DNA of 64,000 nt from Methanobrevibacter millerae (GTDB lineage Archaea; Methanobacteriota; Methanobacteria; Methanobacteriales; Methanobacteriaceae), in the NCBI GenBank assembly GCA_015063005.1, contig SUTF01000007.1, positions 124,001 through 188,000 of the forward strand, written 5' to 3'. Below, one piece after another: positions 35,401 to 45,685 of the stretch; the stretch's first letter is position 1, and the number at the start of each line of letters is the position of its first letter. Both the position numbers and the translations under genes were made by a program. Below the pieces are notes generated by a model, which saw only the letters and a program-made list of their open reading frames with translations, had not been told where the DNA came from and did not search any database.

Positions 35401-38400
35401 TGTTATGATTGCAAAGATTATTCTATTAAAACAAGGATTGTGACTTATTGTCTTTTTTAACAACATAACTATTTGTATTATTGCAAAGATTATTCTATTA
35501 AAACAAGGATTGTGACTGTTTCAATGCTTGGAGCAATATCTTTCTGTTCTTGTATTGCAAAGATTATTCTATTAAAACAAGGATTGTGACCAGTAACCTA
35601 TTCCTGCTCCGATTAGTGTTCCTATGATTGCAAAGATTATTCTATTAAAACAAGGATTGTGACTATTCAACAGCTAAATTTATAATAGCTTTAGCTTCAA
35701 TTGCAAAGATTATTCTATTAAAACAAGGATTGTGACTTTTTCACAACGAGTACAAGTTGTGTCTTGTAATCCATTGCAAAGATTATTCTATTAAAACAAG
35801 GATTGTGACTAATTGTTAACTCTCCACGCTTTATAAAATTCCCATTGCAAAGATTATTCTATTAAAACAAGGATTGTGACCATTTATACTTATCAGAATA
35901 TTCAAGGAAGTTTCGATTGCAAAGATTATTCTATTAAAACAAGGATTGTGGCCTGTTAAGGTGTTTTGGTGGTGTGCCTGGTGTTGTTATTGCAAAGATT
36001 ATTCTATTAAAACAAGGATTGTGACGCAAAGGGGGTATACGGAAAATATATTCGAAATGCTATTGCAAAGATTATTCTATTAAAACAAGGATTGTGACAA
36101 GTGCTTCTACTTGGCTTTGTGCTTCTTCTACACTATTGCAAAGATTATTCTATTAAAACAAGGATTGTGACTTAAGTCTGAAACTTCGTTGAGACGAAGT
36201 GCCAACAATTGCAAAGATTATTCTATTAAAACAAGGATTGTGACTTAAGTCTGAAACTTCGTTGAGACGAAGTGCCAACAATTGCAAAGATTATTCTATT
36301 AAAACAAGGATTGTGACGATTTCTATAGATATGCTGAGGATTGTTTACTGGATTGCAAAGATTATTCTATTAAAACAAGGATTGTGACTGTTTTAAATAT
36401 AATTTTAAATCATTAACATCTTTAATTGCAAAGATTATTCTATTAAAACAAGGATTGTGACATTTCACTATAAGATGTAGTATAGTGATGGTTCACAATT
36501 GCAAAGATTATTCTATTAAAACAAGGATTGTGACCTTTTAATCCTAGCCAACATCAAAGGCTTGTGATAATTGCAAAGATTATTCTATTAAAACAAGGAT
36601 TGTGACAGAAATACATCATGCCTGCTTTATCGGCAACTTTCATTGCAAAGATTATTCTATTAAAACAAGGATTGTGACAAATCGATTTTCAGTCATTCCA
36701 CATCACCACAATCATTGCAAAGATTATTCTATTAAAACAAGGATTGTGACATTCTCTAATTGCATCGTAAGCTCTTTCTTGCACGAATTGCAAAGATTAT
36801 TCTATTAAAACAAGGATTGTGACTCCAGTTTCATCTGGATCAACACTGTTCTCGATTGTATTGCAAAGATTATTCTATTAAAACAAGGATTGTGACCCTT
36901 CTAAACGGTCTTAATATTGGAAGGAATCTTATTGCAAAGATTATTCTATTAAAACAAGGATTGTGACTTTACCATAATAAACACCTATATTTTAGTAACT
37001 TAAATTGCAAAGATTATTCTATTAAAACAAGGATTGTGACAGTAAAGATAGTAAATCTTTACTTTCTTCTTTTTTAATTGCAAAGATTATTCTATTAAAA
37101 CAAGGATTGTGACAGTAAAGATAGTAAATCTTTACTTTCTTCTTTTTTAATTGCAAAGATTATTCTATTAAAACAAGGATTATGACTCCTTTGAGTATGG
37201 CGTATTTTACGCTTTCAGTGATTGCAAAGATTATTCTATTAAAACAAGGATTGTGACTTTTTTCAAGAAATCAATGTCATTCCCATCTCTCTCATTGCAA
37301 AGATTATTCTATTAAAACAAGGATTGTGACACCTTTCCTTTAATTTGATGTTTATTTTTAGGTTCAATTGCAAAGATTATTCTATTAAAACAAGGATTGG
37401 ACGATTTCACAGGAATGGAAGATGAAGTCATAGATTAATTGCAAAGATTATTCTATTAAAACAAGGATTGTGACTGTTTTAATCCTTTGTGGGCAATTTT
37501 TGTTGTTTTATTGCAAAGATTATTCTATTAAAACAAGGATTGTGACTCTTCGCTTGTTTCTGCTACTTTTTCAATGTATAAATTGCAAAGATTATTCTAT
37601 TAAAACAAGGATTGTGACTTTTCCAGATATTCCTCTTCACTTTGTAATCTTCTTATTGCAAAGATTATTCTATTAAAACAAGGATTGTGACATATCAAAA
37701 GGCATATTATCAATATTAAATCTTTTTAATTGCAAAGATTATTCTATTAAAACAAGGATTGTGACTTTGATTTCGCTTCCTTTTTGGATACCGTTCTTTT
37801 TATTGCAAAGATTATTCTATTAAAACAAGGATTGTGACTTGTATCTTGTATTTGTTTTGTATCTTTGTAACTTTATTGCAAAGATTATTCTATTAAAACA
37901 AGGATTGTGACTCTCTTCTAGTAATTTTATTATCTTGCTCCTTTCTTATTGCAAAGATTATTCTATTAAAACAAGGATTGTGACTCTCTTCTAGTAATTT
38001 TATTATCTTGCTCCTTTCTTATTGCAAAGATTATTCTATTAAAACAAGGATTGTGACTGATGTCATTGGAGCTGATGTTTCCTGATGATGTATTGCAAAG
38101 ATTATTCTATTAAAACAAGGATTGTGACTTATTTTGTCAGTATTCATATTGTAATAATTTCTTATTGCAAAGATTATTCTATTAAAACAAGGATTGTGAC
38201 TTCATTTAAATTACCCCCTTAAAGTCTTTAAAGTCATTGCAAAGATTATTCTATTAAAACAAGGATTGTGACACATTTTCTATCATAAAAAAATACCTTT
38301 TTTCTTATATTGCAAAGATTATTCTATTAAAACAAGGATTGTGACACAATGAATGGCAAATCTATTCTAGTTAAACCAACCATTGCAAAGATTATTCTAT

Positions 38401-39135
38401 TAAAACAAGGATTGTGACCTTTGCGGTAGACTACCCAGCAGTTATGGTCTTTTCATTGCAAAGATTATTCTATTAAAACAAGGATTGTGACCTTTCTAAC
38501 GGTATTAAATTATTTCTTTTAGAACCATTGCAAAGATTATTCTATTAAAACAAGGATTGTGACGTCTGTCCTTAAGGTTGAGTTAGTCGCTTTAATTAAA
38601 TTGCAAAGATTATTCTATTAAAACAAGGATTGTGACCAATTGCGATGCTATTCAAAGTCAGTCATTTCTGTTATTGCAAAGATTATTCTATTAAAACAAG
38701 GATTGTGACTATTTCTTCCTCTTTGGTTAAGTCCTCTAAGATTTTATTGCAAAGATTATTCTATTAAAACAAGGATTGTGACTCTTTAAGTCCTTGTGGG
38801 ACTTTTTTTCCGTTTTTATTGCAAAGATTATTCTATTAAAACAAGGATTGTGACGTTGTCCAGTCAGATTCTTCAATCGTGAATGTTGTTATTGCAAAGA
38901 TTATTCTATTAAAACAAGGATTGTGACAATTCTAATTTGGCTTCATAGAAATGAATTAAGAATATTGCAAAGATTATTCTATTAAAACAAGGATTGTGAT
39001 AAAATTAATAAGAATAATAGTATTATAAATATTATATTGCAAAGATTATTCTATTAAAACAAAGGTTGTGACATTAGGGTTCATCCCTGTACCATTCAAT
39101 TATTCATTGCAAAGATTATTCTATTAAAACAAGGG
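32492..39135 (+). CRISPR. CRISPR array, 92 repeats and 91 spacers
   Basis: I counted 91 complete 37-base repeats and one truncated copy at 39106-39135. Repeats begin ATTGCAAAG and end AACAAGGATTGTGAC; period is 71-74 bases, so spacers are about 34-37 bases. Repeats 1-26 carry GGTTATTC, repeats 27-92 carry GATTATTC. Point variants occur in single repeats (for example at 34309, 35916, 37150, 37367, 38964 and 39036), and the last two are degenerate. Three spacers are duplicated in tandem (36172/36245, 37041/37114, 37912/37985). No cas gene lies within the window; the handle-like end suits a type I or III system. Confidence 0.98.
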
Positions 39136-39247
39136 TTTTTGCAGGTGAAGAATTTGCTTCATTAAGAATTAAAATGATTTTATAAATTATCAATTATCAT
39201 TTTAAGAAAAAACAGTATTGGATCAATGGTGATGGTTAAAAAAAGTT

Positions 39248-39622
39248 TTATTCGTTTTCTAAATTGTAGAATTCATCATTTTCATTTGCTTTAAGCAGAT
39301 CTTCAATTTCTTCATGTAGCATTATTTTAGCTATTACTGAATCGTTTGCAATAAATTTCACTTCAGCAAAGCTTACATCATCAATCTTATCATATATCCT
39401 TCCAGCACTCATTGTTCCTTTTATTACTGTTGTTGTACTGTTTGCAATGTATCCTGTTTTTCCAATGTATTTTAGTTCACAGGCTATTGCTTCGGTATCA
39501 TAGTCGTTTTCCGGTTCTTTTATTAATTTTATTATGGAATTTAGCTTGAACACTTGGCTTCCCTTGTAGTTTTTAAGTCCAACTACTGTCGCATATAAAT
39601 CTTGAGATATCTGGTCTGTCAT
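39248..39622 (-). CDS. Stand-alone HIRAN-domain protein
   Basis: 124 residues from the ATG at 39622, which follows GGTGATAAT. Almost the whole chain is one HIRAN-like domain: YATVVGLKNYKG, LIKEPENDYDTEAIACEL, IGKTGYIANSTTTVI. HIRAN domains recognise DNA ends or damaged forks and usually belong to helicases. Here the domain is alone except for an acidic tail. It lies just beyond the CRISPR array's far end and is divergent from the McrB_N-like/zincin gene. It is distantly similar to the HIRAN domain of 4021-4893. Confidence 0.75.
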   Translation of the reverse strand: MTDQISQDLYATVVGLKNYKGSQVFKLNSIIKLIKEPENDYDTEAIACELKYIGKTGYIANSTTTVIKGTMSAGRIYDKIDDVSFAEVKFIANDSVIAKIMLHEEIEDLLKANENDEFYNLENE

Positions 39623-39709
39623 TATTATCACCTTATTTGTATATTGTGTATATTATGTTATTAATATTTTTCTAAACATTTTTAACGATTCAAATCAAAT
39701 ATTAATATG

Positions 39710-41176
39710 ATGTTGGCTAGCTGTTTGAAGGAAATACTGGACAGATATGAAATCGAAAAAACTAAAAGATTTAAGGATAATTCTCTGGTTTTAAAGATTA
39801 GAAAGGATTTGCCAAAGGAATTTTCAAAGTTTATTGGTGATGATTTCACGGTCAAGGCTGCCTGCGGTGTCAGCAGCTGGCCTGAAGCTCCATGGATAAC
39901 TATCATTTCTGATATTTTCGACTCGTCACAGGAAGCACTGATCATCCAGTATAATTTTGATGTCATAAACTCGTCCCTTTCACTTTCCATAATTTCAAGG
40001 CTAAAAGATACAAAACAATACACATCTCTCAGGAGGTTTTTATCAAAATTCATAGATGCCACACAAATTAATGGTTTTCAGGTAAATGAAAATGCTGATT
40101 CAAATGAACTTCTGGTCAAATATTACACTTATGATCAATTAAATGATGTCGCGCTAAAAAGTGATCTGGACTATATCATTCCAATTTATGAGGATTTGTC
40201 CAATCACTTTATGGAATTTATCAGTGATGATGTAATGTCAAATAAGCAAACCACCCATAAAAAAACACAAATCAGGGTAAAGGACATCACAGTTTCCTAC
40301 AGTAATGAAAATGTTTATCAAAACAACCTCAAAAATCCCGAGGAGCTTTTCACGGATGAAAACATTGAAAAAATCATCAGATGCAATATTCAAACAGAGG
40401 ACTACAAGTTTATTTTAGACACAATCAGGCAATCTGGCCACTGGACATTAACCGATTTAGTCAGGGATTATGATTTAAACTTAAATGAATTGTCTGTTAA
40501 GGACAGAGTTCTGATTTTTGCAAAATCATTTACTGATGTTGAGTACAAATCTGTCGGAAGGATTCTTGGATCTTATTCATTCAGCCAAATCAGAATTGAT
40601 GACCGACTTTCAAGACCATTAATCATAACTTCAATCATCCATGAACTCACACATTTCCTGTTGGAGAAAATCATAAAGGAAGTACTTATGAAAGTACTCA
40701 ACACAAATGACACTCCTCTGATATCAAGCTTTGTAAAAATCCTTCTGGAGGATGACCTGAACTACCTTCTTGATGAATACTGTGCCCATAATGTTGAAGG
40801 AAGATTCACATTATACGGATATCAGGACTATTCCTCATTCAACTACAAGCTAAATGAGATTTCACATTTGTATTCAAAGGAGGATATTGACTATTCATTG
40901 ATTGTAGCCAATACATTTGCATATGACATTAAAGATATTATGGAAGACTTCATTGATGATGATTTGCGTGAAGACATCAAGGATGAATTTTTAAGGCTTC
41001 CCGACAGGCCAGATTATGAACCATTGGAACTGGAGATAGATTCAAAACTAGAAGGTAATTATTTCATTGAAGCTTTGGCTTTGATTTTGACAAGAGGTAT
41101 CAGTGATGTTTTAAACAATCCTCAAAAGCTTGAAAGGTATATGAATAAATATGATGAATTTTTTTCCAATCAATAA
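39710..41176 (+). CDS. Protein with McrB_N-like N-terminus and HExxH zincin domain, paralogue 1
   Basis: 488 residues from the ATG at 39710; the ATG at 39707 is adjacent, and 39710 gives the same M-L-A opening as the paralogue. Residues about 45-110 (FTVKAACGVSSWPEAPWITI, then a beta-rich stretch) resemble the DUF3578/McrB_N domain that reads modified DNA in restriction enzymes. Residues 311-315 are HELTH, followed 45 residues after its first His by LLDEYCAH, a gluzincin-like zinc site. No membrane segment or signal peptide. The paralogue at 48795 keeps all these features. A DNA-triggered protease is an inference. Confidence 0.7.
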   Translation: MLASCLKEILDRYEIEKTKRFKDNSLVLKIRKDLPKEFSKFIGDDFTVKAACGVSSWPEAPWITIISDIFDSSQEALIIQYNFDVINSSLSLSIISRLKDTKQYTSLRRFLSKFIDATQINGFQVNENADSNELLVKYYTYDQLNDVALKSDLDYIIPIYEDLSNHFMEFISDDVMSNKQTTHKKTQIRVKDITVSYSNENVYQNNLKNPEELFTDENIEKIIRCNIQTEDYKFILDTIRQSGHWTLTDLVRDYDLNLNELSVKDRVLIFAKSFTDVEYKSVGRILGSYSFSQIRIDDRLSRPLIITSIIHELTHFLLEKIIKEVLMKVLNTNDTPLISSFVKILLEDDLNYLLDEYCAHNVEGRFTLYGYQDYSSFNYKLNEISHLYSKEDIDYSLIVANTFAYDIKDIMEDFIDDDLREDIKDEFLRLPDRPDYEPLELEIDSKLEGNYFIEALALILTRGISDVLNNPQKLERYMNKYDEFFSNQ

Positions 41177-41231
41177 ATTTTATATGTAATTTAAACACAA
41201 CATATTATTAAAGATTTAATGATTTGATAAT

Positions 41232-42386
41232 ATGAAAAAGAGACTTATTATAATTTTGCTCTGCATTGCAATTTTTTCACTAAATGCAGTTTCCGCAAAT
41301 GAAATTACAAATGAAACCCGTGACTTGATTGCCTATCCGAACGATGGGCCTTCAATTCAGGCGAATGACATTGTCAAGACTGTAGGAAATTCAACCCAGT
41401 ATGAAGCAGATGTCTATGACGACTATGGAAATCCGGCATACAATCAGCAGATTTCCCTGGAAATCAATGGAGTGACATATTACAGAACCACAGACAGTCA
41501 GGGGCATCTTAAATTCAACATCAATCTGATGCCTGGCCAATACAGTCTAAAGGCTACTAATCCTTCCAATGGTGATTCCAAATATTCATATATCACCATA
41601 TTGCCGAACATTGTTGAAAATCATGACCTTACGAAATATTACAGAAACGCTTCACAGTATACTGTAAGGCTTATAGGCCCGGACGGTTCTTATGCGACCC
41701 AGGGAACTCCAGTTACATACAATATCAATGGAGTGTTCTATACCCGTTTTGCAGATGCCAATGGATATGTTACATTAAACATCAACCTCAATCCCGGAAC
41801 ATATATAATAACCGCTCAAAATGGCATTTACCAGACTTCCAATACCATAACTGTACTTTCAACACTATATGAGTATGGCGAATACAGATGGAACCATCCA
41901 TATGATCCATATGAGCAGCAGCTCCTCTATCGTGACGGGTATTTCCGTGTAGTGCCTCTTGACGGACAGGGAAACATGATGGTTGGAGCTAAAGTCACAT
42001 TCAACATCAACGGTGTTTTCTATGATAGATATTCATCAGAGGCAGGTGTTGCACGTCTCAACATTAATCTCAATCCTGGAGAATACATAATAACTTCCGA
42101 ATTCAATGGTTTGATGATTTCACATAAGATAATTGTAATTCCAAATCCTCTTTACACTACAATAAAAGGTCCTATTGATGAGGAATCTACATTTACTGAT
42201 TGGCAATGGAGTCCTCCTTTTGATGATTATATAAAAGTTGTTAGTGATATTTATGGTAATGTGGGAATAGAATATTCTGGTACTGGACCTATTGGTCAGA
42301 AATATTCGGTATATGATGCTAATACAAATGCATTTATTTTTCTTGATGAAAATGGAAAATATATGTCTCAGGAATATATGGACTGA
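41232..42386 (+). CDS. Secreted Ig-like repeat protein
   Basis: 384 residues. A signal peptide (about 1-22, ending SANEIT) is followed by three beta-rich repeats of about 85 residues, each with a T-F/Y-N-I-N-G-V-x-Y-x-R pattern (INGVTYYR, INGVFYTR, INGVFYDR) followed by a LNINLNPG.Y.I segment. The last 80 residues are different (WQWSPPFDDYIKVV). The same repeat builds the C-terminal third of the adhesin-like protein at 59330. No membrane anchor is visible at the C-terminus. The next gene starts 4 bases downstream. Confidence 0.8.
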   Translation: MKKRLIIILLCIAIFSLNAVSANEITNETRDLIAYPNDGPSIQANDIVKTVGNSTQYEADVYDDYGNPAYNQQISLEINGVTYYRTTDSQGHLKFNINLMPGQYSLKATNPSNGDSKYSYITILPNIVENHDLTKYYRNASQYTVRLIGPDGSYATQGTPVTYNINGVFYTRFADANGYVTLNINLNPGTYIITAQNGIYQTSNTITVLSTLYEYGEYRWNHPYDPYEQQLLYRDGYFRVVPLDGQGNMMVGAKVTFNINGVFYDRYSSEAGVARLNINLNPGEYIITSEFNGLMISHKIIVIPNPLYTTIKGPIDEESTFTDWQWSPPFDDYIKVVSDIYGNVGIEYSGTGPIGQKYSVYDANTNAFIFLDENGKYMSQEYMD

Positions 42387-42390
42387 TTAA

Positions 42391-42774
42391 ATGAACAGAA
42401 AAATTGTTTTCGTAATCCTTGCAGTAATCATAATAGCTGCAGGGATTTTAATCGTCAGTTCACATCACAATAATGCTGAAAACCACAACAACACTACAGT
42501 AAACAACACTACTGACATCAGAAACTGGACGCTTTCAAATGAAAGCGAAAAATCACCAAGTGCTTCACAGTCTTCAGGTTCACAGGCAAAATCCAGCAGC
42601 GATCCTGCATACAATTCAGAGGATTACGTTAAAAGATGGGACCAGTCCCAAAATGATGGCGACAGCTGGGCATATACCCATTCACAGCCAACAAAGACTG
42701 ATGACGATGGACACAGATATAAAAGAATGTATGATCCTGAAACCGGCGAAAGCTATTGGGGATCCATGGATTAA
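42391..42774 (+). CDS. Small membrane-anchored protein with variable tip
   Basis: 127 residues. A membrane helix (about 5-24) is followed by a linker rich in Asn, His, Thr and Ser and a tip of about 50 residues (RWDQSQNDGDSWAY, YDPETGESYWG). It has the anchor, stalk and tip layout of the proteins at 6547, 7817 and 31291. It overlaps the transcription unit of the secreted Ig-like protein (4-base gap) and is followed 16 bases later by a zinc-ribbon gene. No enzyme motif is visible. Confidence 0.7.
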   Translation: MNRKIVFVILAVIIIAAGILIVSSHHNNAENHNNTTVNNTTDIRNWTLSNESEKSPSASQSSGSQAKSSSDPAYNSEDYVKRWDQSQNDGDSWAYTHSQPTKTDDDGHRYKRMYDPETGESYWGSMD

Positions 42775-42790
42775 ACCTAGGGATGATTAA

Positions 42791-43336
42791 ATGCCGACAT
42801 GTCCGAATTGCGGAACTATTATAATGGAAGGAGACCCGTACTGTTCACACTGCGGAAGCCATCTGCAGTGGAACATGGGTGGGGATTCAAATGATTCTTT
42901 CACAGCGTATGACCGTAATGCCCTTTTAAAAGAGGAATATGAATATTATGACAAAGAGATGATTAAAGAGGAAGCATATAAGTACGAGCTTTTGGTTAGG
43001 TTTGAAAATACATATGATGTGGAACTGGTGAAAGTCAATCCGAAGGGATCATATGCTGAATATGAGTTTGTAGGAGAGACTCCCTACTACACATTAAAGC
43101 TTACTGCAACAGACCGGTATGGGGGTGTTATCGGCCTTATCAGGGATTCTGTTTCATATGACTTTACAAAGCTTATCAAAAACAGAGATTTTATAAGGCT
43201 TATTAAAGATATGGATGTCAGGGCTATCGGAGGCAATATCACCACTCATGAAATTTTCGTCTACACTGAGGATAAGGCCTACAGGCTTGATACTGATAAG
43301 ATGAAATTGGAAGAGGAAAAAAATAATAGTGTCTAA
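42791..43336 (+). CDS. Zinc-ribbon cytoplasmic protein of unknown function
   Basis: 181 residues. An N-terminal zinc ribbon (CPNCGTIIMEGDPYCSHCG) is followed by a charged helix and a beta-rich domain (VRFENTYDVELVKVNP, FVGETPYYTLKLTATDRYGG) ending in a Lys/Glu tail. There is no membrane segment. It is the third gene of a likely operon with the secreted Ig-like protein and the small anchored protein. The domain after the ribbon is not one I can name. Confidence 0.65.
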   Translation: MPTCPNCGTIIMEGDPYCSHCGSHLQWNMGGDSNDSFTAYDRNALLKEEYEYYDKEMIKEEAYKYELLVRFENTYDVELVKVNPKGSYAEYEFVGETPYYTLKLTATDRYGGVIGLIRDSVSYDFTKLIKNRDFIRLIKDMDVRAIGGNITTHEIFVYTEDKAYRLDTDKMKLEEEKNNSV

Positions 43337-43584
43337 ATAGTTACTCAAATTAAAAATAGAATTGTATGGATGAATATTTATTTTCCAATCAAGTTTGGAT
43401 TTTTTAAAAGTCTGCTTGGAAAAATTCATTGGCCATCGTGATATGGATTTTGATGATGTTATAATAATTTATTATATAAAAAAATATTGCTTTAGTCTTA
43501 AAATATTATATAAAGCAATAATGAAAAGTTATTTATATTATCATTACAATAACAATATTTAATTAATATTATGGAGTGTTCACA

Positions 43585-44031
43585 TTGTTTGATGATGCAT
43601 TAGTTGATAATAATGAATTTCAATTTTTTGAATCATATTACGATAATTTTTCAAAATCCATTGAAATCAATCCAGAACTAGATGATGAAATTAAAAAAGT
43701 ATATGATAGAACATTGAATAATCAGGCAAAATCATTAATTGGTTGTTTTCATTTAAAAATTTTTAAATGCTTAGAGAGTATTCTTAGAACTACAAATGAA
43801 CCTGATGATTTTATTTTTGATTTATCCGATTTCATTGCCAATTATTTTGATAAAGTTGATTATAAGTTAAATATTAAAAATTTGAATGATTTTAATGAGT
43901 TAATAATCATTTTAGAAGTATCTTCTATACTTATTGATATTGCTTTAGATGAAAATGATCTTGAATTGATATATGAACCATTTTATCAAATCGAAAGCAG
44001 ACTAAAAAAGGAAAAATTAATGCTAAATTGA
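43585..44031 (+). CDS. Small acidic helical protein of unknown function
   Basis: 148 residues from the TTG at 43585, which lies 7 bases after GGAGTG; a GTG at 43576 overlaps that site and is less likely. The protein is acidic and almost wholly helical (FDDALVDNNEFQFFESYYDNF, FNELIIILEVSSILIDIAL). It stands alone between a noncoding gap with a small hairpin (TTTTCCAA...TTGGAAAA near 43380) and the MFS gene. I do not recognise a family. Confidence 0.6.
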   Translation: MFDDALVDNNEFQFFESYYDNFSKSIEINPELDDEIKKVYDRTLNNQAKSLIGCFHLKIFKCLESILRTTNEPDDFIFDLSDFIANYFDKVDYKLNIKNLNDFNELIIILEVSSILIDIALDENDLELIYEPFYQIESRLKKEKLMLN

Positions 44032-44247
44032 TTCTAATCATTTTATTGCTGTGAAATATGAGCTTTCGGATTCATAAAATCAATGAAAAATCATGCTAAC
44101 TTTTGATATATTCAATTTTACAAGGAAAAATTAACTTTATTAATTAAACTGAATCTTGAAAAAGATAAAAATTAATATTTTTTAAAATTATTTAAACATT
44201 AAACTTAATAATTATTTATCAGATGAATAAATCACGGGAAATGTATC

Positions 44248-45636
44248 ATGAAATTTGAAAATAAAAACGGACTAATAACTTTAATTATACTTATACTGGC
44301 TTCTGCGGTTACATTAATCTCACAAAGTATTGTAACAACAAGCCTGCCTTATTATATGCAGGATTTTTCCATATCTTCTGCAACTGCACAGTGGACATAC
44401 TCAGTATTTCTTCTGGTGCTTGGAGTGATGATTCCTCCAACCGCTTACATCACTAAAAGATTTAAAATCAAAACAATACTGATTACAGCACTTATATTAT
44501 TTATAATCGGATCTGTGCTCTGTTTTTTATCTGCAAGCTTTGAGATTCTAATTGTCGGAAGAATCCTGGAAGCTATGGGTACAGGTATTCTAATGCCTAT
44601 AGGTCAAATATTGATTTTTAGAGTAATGCCTGAAGAAAAATGGGGCTTTTTCATGGGACTGATGGGATTTCTTGTTGGTATTGTGCCTGCAATGGGACCG
44701 ACATTAGGCGGAATCATAATAGATTCATATGGCTGGAGAGTTATTTTTGAATTTTTAGCCATAATAACTGCAGCAATTCTTTTCTCAGCAATATTTCTTG
44801 TCAAATTTGAACTTGAAACTGAAAAGTATCCTTTGGATTTCCCATCATTAATATTGTCCATACTATTTTGTGTGGGACTGATGGTCGGCTTTTCAGATAT
44901 TGCAGAGTTTGGATTCAGCCTAACTCATGTAATTTTACCTTTAATCATAGGTGCAATAGCATTAATAATATTTGTCAAACGTCAAAATAAGATTGAAAAA
45001 CCTCTGATTAATTTAAAAGTGCTTAAAAATAAGTATTTTGTCTCAGGGACTGTTTTTGCAGCATTGCTTTACTTTATAATGTGCGGAATCAATGTGGCAG
45101 TGCCTTTGTTTGTTCAAAATGTGGCATATTACTCTCCAACCGAATCCGGACTTATTTTATTCCCTGCAGCAATAATCATGATAGTGTTTAATTTCATAAG
45201 TCCGATACTGGCCGATAAAATCGGAATAAAACTAGTTTTAATAGCTTCATCAGTTATTAATATTATCGGATTTGTATGCATGATGACTTACAATATGAAT
45301 TCCACATTTGAATACCTCTTGATTTCTCAGTTAATCAGAGGAATAGGCTGTGGACTTGGTCTTTCACCTGCAATTACCTGGGCAATGAGTGTTGTGGCAG
45401 GTGATGTTGAAGATGCAACTGCAATCAACAACACTGCAAGACAGGTTATAGGTGCAATCGGCTCATCAGTTACCGTTGTGATAATGCAGATTCTGGCCGG
45501 CGGAAACATTACTCATAATCAGATTTCTGTAAATTCATTCAGCATGACTTCCCTGATGATGATAATGATTACGGCAATATTGTTGATAATAACAGTGCTG
45601 TTTATAAAAAATAAAAAGGACATTGCGGATGGTTAA
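44248..45636 (+). CDS. MFS drug/proton antiporter, EmrB/QacA (DHA2) type
   Basis: 462 residues with about 14 hydrophobic helices. TAQWTYSVFLLVLGVMIPPTAYITKRF contains the loop 2-3 MFS region, and GRILEAMGTGILMPIGQ fits the following helix; MGPTLGGIIIDSYGWRVIF matches motif C, typical of exporters. It is likely a multidrug efflux pump. It is a paralogue in family but not closely related to the one at 5033. The ATG has a weak GGGAAATG site upstream. Confidence 0.88.
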   Translation: MKFENKNGLITLIILILASAVTLISQSIVTTSLPYYMQDFSISSATAQWTYSVFLLVLGVMIPPTAYITKRFKIKTILITALILFIIGSVLCFLSASFEILIVGRILEAMGTGILMPIGQILIFRVMPEEKWGFFMGLMGFLVGIVPAMGPTLGGIIIDSYGWRVIFEFLAIITAAILFSAIFLVKFELETEKYPLDFPSLILSILFCVGLMVGFSDIAEFGFSLTHVILPLIIGAIALIIFVKRQNKIEKPLINLKVLKNKYFVSGTVFAALLYFIMCGINVAVPLFVQNVAYYSPTESGLILFPAAIIMIVFNFISPILADKIGIKLVLIASSVINIIGFVCMMTYNMNSTFEYLLISQLIRGIGCGLGLSPAITWAMSVVAGDVEDATAINNTARQVIGAIGSSVTVVIMQILAGGNITHNQISVNSFSMTSLMMIMITAILLIITVLFIKNKKDIADG

Positions 45637-45685
45637 AATCCGAATTAGGTGAAATCATTGGATTTTTTCAAAAAAAAGAGATAAA

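Noticed and set aside
33193..37676. Short open frames that run across CRISPR repeats and spacers
   Set aside because: Each contains the translated repeat (for example CKGYSIKTRIVT) and has no binding site; they are a by-product of the repeat sequence.
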